From MR-S7 sp000400995 (lineage in GTDB: Bacteria; Pseudomonadota; Gammaproteobacteria; Burkholderiales; Burkholderiaceae_C), in NCBI RefSeq assembly GCF_045291395.1, contig NZ_CP152342.1:1922001-1986000 (forward strand): a stretch of DNA of 64,000 nucleotides, read 5' to 3'. The notes beneath the pieces were generated by a model. The model saw nothing but the letters and a program-made list of their open reading frames with translations. It did not search any database and was not told the DNA's origin. The position numbers and the translations under genes were made by a program. Positions within the stretch are counted from its first letter, which is position 1. Every line of letters starts with the position of its first letter. Positions 54,064 to 64,000 of the stretch are shown piece after piece.

Positions 54064-55041
54064 TCAGCTTTCCTCGGTGACCTTGGCGGCGCGCACCACG
54101 TCGCCCCATTTCCGGTACTCGTCCACCATGAAGGCGGCGAACTTGTCGACCGAGCCGCCGCCGTCTTCCGCGCCGTAGCCGTCGAAGCGGCTGGCCACGT
54201 CAGGCATGGCCAGCACGGTGTTGATGTCGGCATTGATGCGCTGGGCCAGCTCGCGGGACATGCCTTTGGGGCCCACCACGCCGTACCAGCTCGACGCGTC
54301 GAAGCCCTTGAAGCCCTGCTCGTCCATGGTGGGCATGGCGGGGAATCCCTTGGCGCGGCTCAGGCGCGTCTGCACGATGCCCTTCATCTTTCCGGACTTC
54401 ACCTGCGCGGTGGCGGCCGTCATGGTGTCGAAGCTGAAGTCGATCTGCCCGCCGATCAGGTCGGTCTGCATGGGGCCCGAGCCCTTGTAGGGTACGTGGA
54501 TGCTCTTGACGCCGGCGGCCATGTTGAACATCTCGGCCGCCAGGTGCTGCACCGAGCCGGTGCCCGAGGAGCCGAAACTGATCTTGCCGGGGTTCTTGCG
54601 GCACACCTCCACCACCTCCTGCACGCTGGCGTAGCCGTTCTGGCTGCCCGTCACCAGGATGTGCGGCGTGGCGCCGATCAGCACGATGGGCGCGTAGTCC
54701 TTGAGCGGGTCGTAGGTGATGCTCTTGAAGATCTGCGGCGAAATGGCGTGCGTGTTCACGTGTGCCATGAGCAGGTTGATGCCGTCGGTGAATTTGGTCT
54801 TGGCGAAATAGTCGGCCGCCAGCGCGCCCGTGGCACCCGGCTTGTTCTCCACGACAACGGGGCGGCCCCACAGCTCGGACAGCTTCTGGCCCACGATGCG
54901 GGCGAACACGTCGGTGCCGCCGCCGGGCGCCCAGCCCACGAGGATCTTGACCTGCCCCTTGGGCAGGTCCGCGGCGGACGCATGGGCCCACGGGGCGGCC
55001 AGCGTCGCGGCGCTGGCGGCGAGGAAGGAACGGCGTTGCAT
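54064..55041 (-). CDS. Bug-family periplasmic solute-binding receptor (5)
   Basis: Receptor of 325 residues with a twin-arginine-like signal (MQRRSFLAASAATLAAPWA) and the Bug core PKGQVKILVGWAPGGGTD. AGGAG precedes ATG 55041. It is the first gene of the LysR-linked operon, directly downstream of a palindromic operator. The CoA-transferase gene follows by 7 bp. Confidence 0.93.
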   Translation of the reverse strand: MQRRSFLAASAATLAAPWAHASAADLPKGQVKILVGWAPGGGTDVFARIVGQKLSELWGRPVVVENKPGATGALAADYFAKTKFTDGINLLMAHVNTHAISPQIFKSITYDPLKDYAPIVLIGATPHILVTGSQNGYASVQEVVEVCRKNPGKISFGSSGTGSVQHLAAEMFNMAAGVKSIHVPYKGSGPMQTDLIGGQIDFSFDTMTAATAQVKSGKMKGIVQTRLSRAKGFPAMPTMDEQGFKGFDASSWYGVVGPKGMSRELAQRINADINTVLAMPDVASRFDGYGAEDGGGSVDKFAAFMVDEYRKWGDVVRAAKVTEES

Positions 55042-55110
55042 GTGCTTGTCTCCTGACGGGTGGTTGTTGGCAACCACTGTCTCCGCCTGGAGGTTTTGCG
55101 GCAAGAACGC

Positions 55111-55146
55111 ATCAGGCATACCTGATTTCGCCATTGACGAAATCAG
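55111..55146. promoter_or_regulatory. Candidate LysR-type operator
   Basis: Two overlapping inverted repeats: ATCAGG-cata-CCTGAT (55111-55126) and a perfect CTGATTTCG / CGAAATCAG (55122-55130, 55138-55146). The ATCAG / CTGAT half-sites recur, as expected of a LysR recognition plus activation site. It lies between the LysR gene end and the Bug operon start. A terminator is unlikely as no T-tract follows. Confidence 0.65.
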
Positions 55147-55156
55147 TTGGACGTTG

Positions 55157-56044
55157 TCAGGCCCGGTGCAGCAGCTCGGCCACCACGTTGCGCAGGGTCT
55201 GCTCCTGCGCCTGGCCTTCCACGAAGGAGAGCACGTAGCGGCGCTCGTGCCAGTCGCCCTCCAGCGCCACGGCGGCCAGCGCGGCCTCGGGGTGGAAGCT
55301 CTCGAAGATGGCCGGTGGCATCAACCCCACGCCCAGGCCCTGGCGCACCAGGGCCAGCATGGTGTCGAAGCCGTTGACGGTGTAGTTGGCGTGGAACACG
55401 CGCCCGCGGCTCTGGTAGGCCCGCTGCACGGCCGCGAGGATGGCCGAGCCCCGGCCCAGGGTCACCAGCGGAACGCCCAGCACCGCGTCGAGCGGCAGCG
55501 CGGACGGGCCGAACTGGAAATGCGCGCGGCTGTAGACCAGCACCAGGCGGTCGCGCCGGTAGTCGGCCTGGGGCAGGTCGATGAAGCCGCTGGTCTTCTC
55601 GAAGATGCCGATGTCGATCACCTTGTCGCGCAGCAGCTGCTGCACGATCTTGCTGTTCTCCTCCTGCACCTGCAGGGTGATCTCGGGGTACTTGGCCTGC
55701 AGCGCGGCGAGGTCGCGCGCCAGGAACTCGATGATGGCCGCCTTGGGCGCGCCGATGAGGATGCGCCCGTCCCGGCCGTGGCCGAGCGCGAGCGCATCGC
55801 CTTCCAGGCGCTGCATCAGGTTGTCCACCTGCCGGATGTGGCCCAGCAGGCGCAGGCCCGGCTCGGTGATGCGCACGCCGTGCGGCTGGCGCTTGAAGAG
55901 CCGCGTGCCGAGCTGCTGCTCCAGGTCGGTCAGCCGCTTGGAGGCCGCGGCCACGGCGAGCTGCATCCGGTCCGCCGCGCGGGAGATGCTGCCCTCCTCC
56001 GCCACCGCGAGCACCAGCCGCACGGTGGTGGTGTCCATCTTCAT
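55157..56044 (-). CDS. LysR-family transcriptional regulator
   Basis: Protein of 295 residues: winged HTH at the N-terminus (RLVLAVAEEGSISRAADRMQLAVAAASKRLTDLE is the usual block, residues 8-41), then the substrate-binding effector domain (ILIGAPKAAIIEFLARDL; GLGVGLMPPAIFES). It is codirectional with and upstream of the Bug / CoA-transferase operon, not divergent, so it may be cotranscribed with it or act at the palindrome at 55111. The GTG before ATG 56044 is an alternative start. Confidence 0.9.
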   Translation of the reverse strand: MKMDTTTVRLVLAVAEEGSISRAADRMQLAVAAASKRLTDLEQQLGTRLFKRQPHGVRITEPGLRLLGHIRQVDNLMQRLEGDALALGHGRDGRILIGAPKAAIIEFLARDLAALQAKYPEITLQVQEENSKIVQQLLRDKVIDIGIFEKTSGFIDLPQADYRRDRLVLVYSRAHFQFGPSALPLDAVLGVPLVTLGRGSAILAAVQRAYQSRGRVFHANYTVNGFDTMLALVRQGLGVGLMPPAIFESFHPEAALAAVALEGDWHERRYVLSFVEGQAQEQTLRNVVAELLHRA

Positions 56045-56078
56045 CACCGTGCGGGCTCCGTGCGTGGCGGCGAGCGCT

Positions 56079-58127
56079 TCAGGCGAACTCGATGATCACC
56101 TGGTCCACGGCCAGCGACTCGCCCTTGCCCGCGACGACCTTGCCCACCACGCCGTCCTGCGCGGCGAAGAGGATGTTCTCCATCTTCATGGCCTCGATCA
56201 CGGCGAGCTTCTCGCCCGCCTGCACCTTCTGGCCCGGCTGCACGGCCACGTCGACCAGCAGGCCCGGCATGGGCGAGAGCAGGAACTTGGACAGGTCCGG
56301 CGGTGCCTTGTAGGGCATGAGCTGGTGCAGCCGCGCGCCCAGCGGCGAGAGCACCAGCGCGTCGATCTGCGTGCCGTTGTGCGCGATGCGCAGCGCCAGC
56401 GGGTTCTTGGCCGTGCCGCGCTCCACCTGGGCGGTGAAGCCCATGCCGTTGCACTGGCCTTGCACGCGGATGTCGCCCAGCCCGGCAGTGCTGCTGATGC
56501 GGTAGGTCTTGCCGTTCACCGTGATGGCGCTGGAGCGGTTGGCCTGGTCGTAATCGGTCACCTCCGCGTCGTGGTGCACGTTCTGGCCGTCCGCGCCCAG
56601 CACCACCACGGCGAACTTGGCGCCTACCTGCACCTCGTGGCCCGTGAGCTGGCCGCTGATGCCGGAGGCGCGCGCGCGGTAGCGGCGGTTCATGTACGCG
56701 GCGAGTGCGACGAGGAAGTCCGGGTCGTCGTGCGGCACGTCCTCGGCATGGAAGCCGTGGGCGTAGTGCTCGGCGATGAAGCCGGTGTTGAACTGGCCGC
56801 TGACGAACTTCGGGTGCGCGAGCAGCGCCGCCTGGAACGGGATGTTGCTGCTGATGCCGCGGATCACGAAGCCGTTGAGCGCGGCGCGCATCTTGGCGAT
56901 GGCGTCGTTGCGGTCGGTGCCGTGGACGATGAGCTTGGCGATCATCGAGTCGTAGTACATCGGGATCTCGCCGCCCTCGTACACGCCGGTATCCACGCGC
57001 ACGCCGTACTTCTTGCTGGTGTCGGCCTGGAACATGGACTGCTCCGGCGCCTGGAAGCGCACGAGGCGGCCGGTGGACGGCAGGAAGTTGCGGAACGGAT
57101 CCTCGGCATTGATGCGGCACTCGATGGCCCAGCCGTCGCGCTTCACGTCGGCTTGCGTCAGGGGCAGCTTCTCGCCCGCCGCGACGCGGATCATCAGCTC
57201 CACCAGGTCGAGACCGGTGATGCACTCCGTCACCGGGTGCTCCACCTGCAGGCGGGTGTTCATCTCCAGGAAGTAGAAGTCCTGGTCCTTGCCGACCACG
57301 AACTCCACCGTGCCCGCCGACTGGTACTTCACCGCCTTGGCCAGCGCCACGGCCTGCTCGCCCATCGCCTTGCGCGTGGCTTCGGAGATGAAGGGCGAAG
57401 GCGCTTCCTCGATCACCTTCTGGTGGCGGCGCTGGATGGAGCACTCGCGCTCGTTCAGGTAGATCACGTTGCCGTGGCTGTCGCCCAGGATCTGGATCTC
57501 GATGTGGCGCGGCTCCTGAACGAACTTCTCGATGAAGATGCGGTCGTCGCCGAAACTGTTGCGCGCCTCGTTCTGGCAGGCGGTGAAGCCTTCGAGCGCT
57601 TCCTTGTCGTTGTAGGCCACGCGCAGGCCCTTGCCGCCACCGCCAGCCGATGCCTTGATCATCACGGGGTAGCCGATGCCCTTGGCGATTTCCACTGCCC
57701 GTTCGGCGCCTTCGATAGCGTCGTTGTAGCCGGGGATGGTGTTGACCTTGGCCTCGTTCGCCAGCTTCTTGGACGCGATCTTGTCGCCCATCGCGGCGAT
57801 GGAATGCGCCTTGGGGCCGATGAAGGCGATGCCCTCGTCCTCGCAGCGCTTGGCGAAGGCTTCGTTCTCCGACAGGAAGCCGTAGCCGGGGTGCACGGCC
57901 TGCGCGCCGGTCTGCTTGCAGGCGGCGATGATCTTGTCGGCCAGTAGGTAGGACTCTCGGCTGGGTGCGGCGCCGATGTGCACGGCCTCGTCGGCCAGCT
58001 TGACGTGGCGCGCGTCCTTGTCAGCGTCGGAATAGACGGCGACGGTGGCGATGCCCATTTTCTTGGCCGTAGCAATCACTCGGCACGCGATTTCGCCGCG
58101 GTTGGCGATCAGGATCTTGGTAAACAT
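56079..58127 (-). CDS. pccA: Propionyl-CoA / acetyl-CoA carboxylase biotin-carboxylase subunit alpha
   Basis: Biotin-dependent enzyme of 682 residues. The biotin-carboxylase part (KILIANRGEIACRVIATAKK) has the ATP-grasp glycine loop KASAGGGGKGLR near 165 and the ERECSIQRRHQKVIEEAPSP motif. A central domain and the C-terminal biotinyl domain with EAMKM (biotinylated Lys near 649) follow. With the beta subunit it carboxylates propionyl-CoA to (S)-methylmalonyl-CoA. It is the last gene of the scpA-meaB-pccB-pccA set. Confidence 0.95.
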   Translation of the reverse strand: MFTKILIANRGEIACRVIATAKKMGIATVAVYSDADKDARHVKLADEAVHIGAAPSRESYLLADKIIAACKQTGAQAVHPGYGFLSENEAFAKRCEDEGIAFIGPKAHSIAAMGDKIASKKLANEAKVNTIPGYNDAIEGAERAVEIAKGIGYPVMIKASAGGGGKGLRVAYNDKEALEGFTACQNEARNSFGDDRIFIEKFVQEPRHIEIQILGDSHGNVIYLNERECSIQRRHQKVIEEAPSPFISEATRKAMGEQAVALAKAVKYQSAGTVEFVVGKDQDFYFLEMNTRLQVEHPVTECITGLDLVELMIRVAAGEKLPLTQADVKRDGWAIECRINAEDPFRNFLPSTGRLVRFQAPEQSMFQADTSKKYGVRVDTGVYEGGEIPMYYDSMIAKLIVHGTDRNDAIAKMRAALNGFVIRGISSNIPFQAALLAHPKFVSGQFNTGFIAEHYAHGFHAEDVPHDDPDFLVALAAYMNRRYRARASGISGQLTGHEVQVGAKFAVVVLGADGQNVHHDAEVTDYDQANRSSAITVNGKTYRISSTAGLGDIRVQGQCNGMGFTAQVERGTAKNPLALRIAHNGTQIDALVLSPLGARLHQLMPYKAPPDLSKFLLSPMPGLLVDVAVQPGQKVQAGEKLAVIEAMKMENILFAAQDGVVGKVVAGKGESLAVDQVIIEFA

Positions 58128-58148
58128 GTTCTTGTGCTCCCGTTTGGC

Positions 58149-59680
<1,532 letters not shown>

Positions 59681-59701
59681 GGTTGCTCTCTTGGGTTTGA
59701 T

Positions 59702-59752
59702 GCTATTCAATTAGTAGCTGCTTGCGCTTACCCTGATTGGGCTGCAAGCAGA
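59702..59752. repeat. Dispersed palindromic repeat, partial copy 11
   Basis: TAGTAGCTGCTTGCGCTTA arm followed by GCTGCAAGCAG, between pccB and meaB. The TAA stop of meaB (59728-59730) and its last residues lie inside it. Confidence 0.55.
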
Positions 59753-60731
59753 TTTCGTGCTGCGGTGCTGGCCGCAATGCGGCCTGCGGCCACGTCGGCC
59801 TGCATCTGCGGCAAAAGCTGTCTGACCTGTGGGTGGGCGCGGAAGGCCTGCTTCAGGCCCGCGTCGATGCGCTCCCACATCCAGGCGAGGGACTGCCGCT
59901 CGCGCCGGGACGCAATGCGGCCGTTGGCGGTCTGCAGGCGGCGGAATTCCTCCACGGCGGCCCAGAAGCCGTCCACGCCCTCGCCTTTCAATGCGCTCAA
60001 CGTGATGACCTTCGGCGCCCATGTCGCCCCGTCGTGGTGCGCATGCTCCGGGTTGCCGTGCATGGACAGCAGCCGCAGGCTGGACGTGATCTGCGCCTGC
60101 GCGCGCGTGGCGGCGTGGGGGTCGATGTCGGCCTTGTTGATGACCACGAGGTCGGCCAGCTCCATCACGCCCTTCTTGATGGCCTGCAGGTCGTCGCCCG
60201 CGTTGGGCAGTTGCAGCACGCAGAACATGTCGGTCATGCCCTGTACCGCGATCTCGCTCTGGCCCACGCCCACGGTCTCGACGATGACCACGTCGTAGCC
60301 CGCCGCCTCGCAGACCAGCATGGATTCGCGGGTCTTCTCGGCCACGCCGCCCAGCGTACCGCTGCTCGGGCTGGGGCGGATGTAGGCCTGCTCGTTCATC
60401 GAGAGGTGCTCCATGCGCGTCTTGTCGCCCAGGATGGCGCCGCCCGAGACGGTGGACGACGGGTCGATGGCGAGCACCGCCACCTTCAAGCCTTGCGCGA
60501 TCAGGTACAGGCCCAGCGCCTCGATGAAGGTGGATTTGCCCACGCCGGGCACGCCGCTGATCCCCAGGCGGAACGAGCGCCCCGTGTGCGGCAGCAGCGC
60601 GGTGAGTAGCTCGTCGCCCTGCGCGCGGTGGTCGGCGCGGGTGGATTCGAGCAGCGTGATGGCCTTGGCGATGGCGCGGCGCTGCACGGCGCCGCTGCCC
60701 GCCACGATGCCCTGGAGCAGCACCTCAGGCG

Positions 60732-60735
<4 letters not shown>
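59728..60735 (-). CDS. meaB: Methylmalonyl-CoA mutase-associated GTPase
   Basis: G3E-type GTPase chaperone of 335 residues that protects and reloads the B12 cofactor of methylmalonyl-CoA mutase. The P-loop GVPGVGKST lies near residue 48, with DPSS, ETVGVGQSE and the NKAD guanine motif. The GTG start overlaps the scpA stop (GTGA), so the two are translated together. The C-terminus is repeat-encoded. Confidence 0.93.
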
Positions 60736-62873
<2,138 letters not shown>

Positions 62874-62907
62874 GGTGGGTGTCCCTGTCATATCTATATT
62901 TACAATC

Positions 62908-62988
62908 TTCGCAAAAACAGCGAGCATTCGCAACAATTAGGAGAACAATTTATGCGAATTGCGAATGTAAATTTGCGATGTTTGCAAA
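62908..62988. promoter_or_regulatory. Cluster of TTCGCAA/TTGCGAA half-sites (ScfR-type operator region)
   Basis: Repeated short motifs in an AT-rich 115-bp divergent promoter: TTCGCAAA (62908), TTCGCAA (62927), TTGCGAA (62959), TTTGCGA (62972) and the palindrome TTTGCAAA (62981). RamB/ScfR-type regulators of propionate and acetate genes bind sites of this kind. The last ones overlap the regulator start, suggesting autoregulation. Confidence 0.6.
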
Positions 62989-62993
62989 CATGA
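62952..62993 (+). CDS. Candidate 13-residue leader peptide coupled to the regulator
   Basis: ATG at 62952 preceded by AGGAG (62939-62943) at good spacing opens a 13-codon frame (Met-Arg-Ile-Ala-Asn-Val and onward, Leu-Gln-Thr at the end). Its TGA overlaps the regulator ATG as ATGA (62990-62993). The regulator itself lacks a Shine-Dalgarno, so this may be a translated coupling leader. It may also simply be the 5' part of a longer leader; not tested. Confidence 0.45.
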   Translation: MRIANVNLRCLQT

Positions 62994-64000
62994 GCAAGGC
63001 TTTCATGGGAGCGCACCTGAAGACGCTGCGCGAGCAGCGCGGCCTGACCCAGGCGGCGCTGGCGCAGGCGCTCAAGGTATCGCCCAGCTATCTGAACCAG
63101 ATCGAGAACAACCAGCGGCCGCTCACCGTGAACGTGCTGCTGCGGCTGCAGGCGGCTTTCGGCATCGACCTGCAGCAGTTCTCGGAGGACTCGCAGGCGC
63201 GGCAGCTGGGCCAGCTGCGCAGCGCCCTGGCCGACATGCCGGGCGGCGACCAGGTGCCGCTGGCGGAAACCCGCATCCTGGCCGAGCAGCTGCCGGCGGC
63301 CACGCGCGTCCTGCTGGGCATGCACAAGCGCATCCGCGCGGCGGAAGAGCGCCTGTCGGTGATCGCGGAGAACACCGACAGCGATCACGCCGCGCATGCC
63401 GCCGCCGTGCCCGTGCAACCCTATGAGGAAGTGCGCGAATTCTTCTATGCGGGCCACCAGCACCTGGCCCTGCTGGACGAGCAGGCCGAGCAGCTCTACC
63501 TGCAACTGCACCCCGAAGACATGGACCCGCACGCGCCGCACGCGGCCCAATTGGTGGCGGCGCTGGAGCTGCGGCTGCGCAGCCTCCACGGCATCACCGT
63601 GCTGCGCGCGGCGGGCTCGCCCGCTATCGAGCAGCCGGTGCGCATGCTGGAGCGCGCCAGCCACCAGTTGCGGCTGGGGGCCGGCCTGAGCGCCGGCCAG
63701 CAGGCGTTCCAGCTGGGCATCCAGCTCGCGCTGCTGGAGTCGGGGCCGACGATCGACGGATTCACCAATGCGGCCAATTTCGTCAGCGACGAGGCGCGCG
63801 CGCTGGCCCGCATCGGCTTCGCCAACCACTTCGCGGCGGCGCTGCTGCTGCCCAACCGGCTCTTCCAGAAGACCGCCGACGAACTGCGCTACGACATCGA
63901 CCTGCTCGGCGAGCGCTTCGGCGTGGGTTTCGAGACGGTGGGGCACCGCCTCTCGACGATGCGCCACGCATCGCCGCACAGCATCCCTTTCTTCTTCGTG
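62990..64000 (+). CDS. ScfR/RamB-type XRE transcriptional regulator (partial, C-terminus beyond window)
   Basis: At least 337 residues of an XRE-helix-turn-helix protein. Residues 8-60 (LKTLREQRGLTQAALAQALKVSPSYLNQIENNQRPL) form the DNA-binding domain, followed by the short-chain fatty acyl regulator domain (YEEVREFFYAGHQHLALLDEQAEQL, FANHFAAALLLPNRLF with an IrrE-like fold). It most likely senses propionyl-CoA or a related signal and controls scpA-meaB-pccB-pccA. ATG 62978 is in frame four codons upstream. Confidence 0.9.
   Translation, partial: MSKAFMGAHLKTLREQRGLTQAALAQALKVSPSYLNQIENNQRPLTVNVLLRLQAAFGIDLQQFSEDSQARQLGQLRSALADMPGGDQVPLAETRILAEQLPAATRVLLGMHKRIRAAEERLSVIAENTDSDHAAHAAAVPVQPYEEVREFFYAGHQHLALLDEQAEQLYLQLHPEDMDPHAPHAAQLVAALELRLRSLHGITVLRAAGSPAIEQPVRMLERASHQLRLGAGLSAGQQAFQLGIQLALLESGPTIDGFTNAANFVSDEARALARIGFANHFAAALLLPNRLFQKTADELRYDIDLLGERFGVGFETVGHRLSTMRHASPHSIPFFFV

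Overview
The window is high-GC DNA from a betaproteobacterium, most likely a member of the Comamonadaceae close to Acidovorax, Alicycliphilus or Diaphorobacter. This is judged from gene content, not from any database search. The pointers are five Bug-type periplasmic solute receptors without TctA/TctB partners, a typical burkholderialean msbA / tolB-pal-cpoB / tcdA / tRNA-Lys block, and a family of short palindromic repeats with an AGCGCTTG..CAAGCGCT core scattered between genes.

Layout. 1-8.8 kb: map (cut by the window edge), then a tightly overlapping run of small oxidoreductases, thioesterase, acetyltransferase and GST-like genes, a DUF1566 protein, and two MFS exporters. 8.8-16.9 kb: a seven-gene minus-strand catabolic operon (three Bug receptors, thiolase + DUF35 partner, SDR, frameshifted acyl-CoA ligase), divergent from a lacI-family gene with two candidate operators between them. 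17-26.6 kb: DUF72, tex (with a repeat embedded in frame), HDOD, an internally deleted patatin remnant, GST, iron alcohol dehydrogenase, an exported hydratase-like protein, an esterase and a thioesterase-acetyltransferase fusion. 26.7-37.9 kb: housekeeping genes (ygfZ, mltG-tmk-holB-pilZ, tatD, ankyrin protein, msbA, tolB-pal-cpoB, tcdA, tRNA-Lys). 37.9-40.5 kb: a low-GC patch and an IS3-family element that has removed the start of a Bug gene. 40.5-49.7 kb: an ArsR-type regulator divergent from an eight-gene operon joining an RND pump and TolC to a CXXC AhpD-like protein, an SQR-like flavoprotein, two small membrane proteins and a rhodanese. 49.7-56 kb: bioB and a LysR-Bug-CoA-transferase-enoyl-CoA hydratase-VOC-thioesterase cluster. 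56-64 kb: a propionyl-CoA / methylmalonyl-CoA cluster (pccA, pccB, meaB, scpA) divergent from an ScfR-type regulator.

How the parts fit. Three separate CoA-based catabolic units each carry their own regulator (LacI, LysR, ScfR-type), and two of them carry Bug receptors, which fits a life on diverse carboxylates and aromatic breakdown products. The ArsR/RND/sulfur operon looks like a dedicated stress response and is the best candidate here for an under-described system; its parts resemble the YgaVP and SQR-rhodanese persulfide systems, but with an efflux pump attached.

Cautions. Four genes (acyl-CoA ligase, pilZ, tolB, pccB) each lack exactly one base, most easily explained by a missing C on the plus strand. 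Because tolB and pccB are normally intact, sequencing or assembly error is at least as likely as mutation. No CRISPR array, rRNA, prophage or replication origin was seen.
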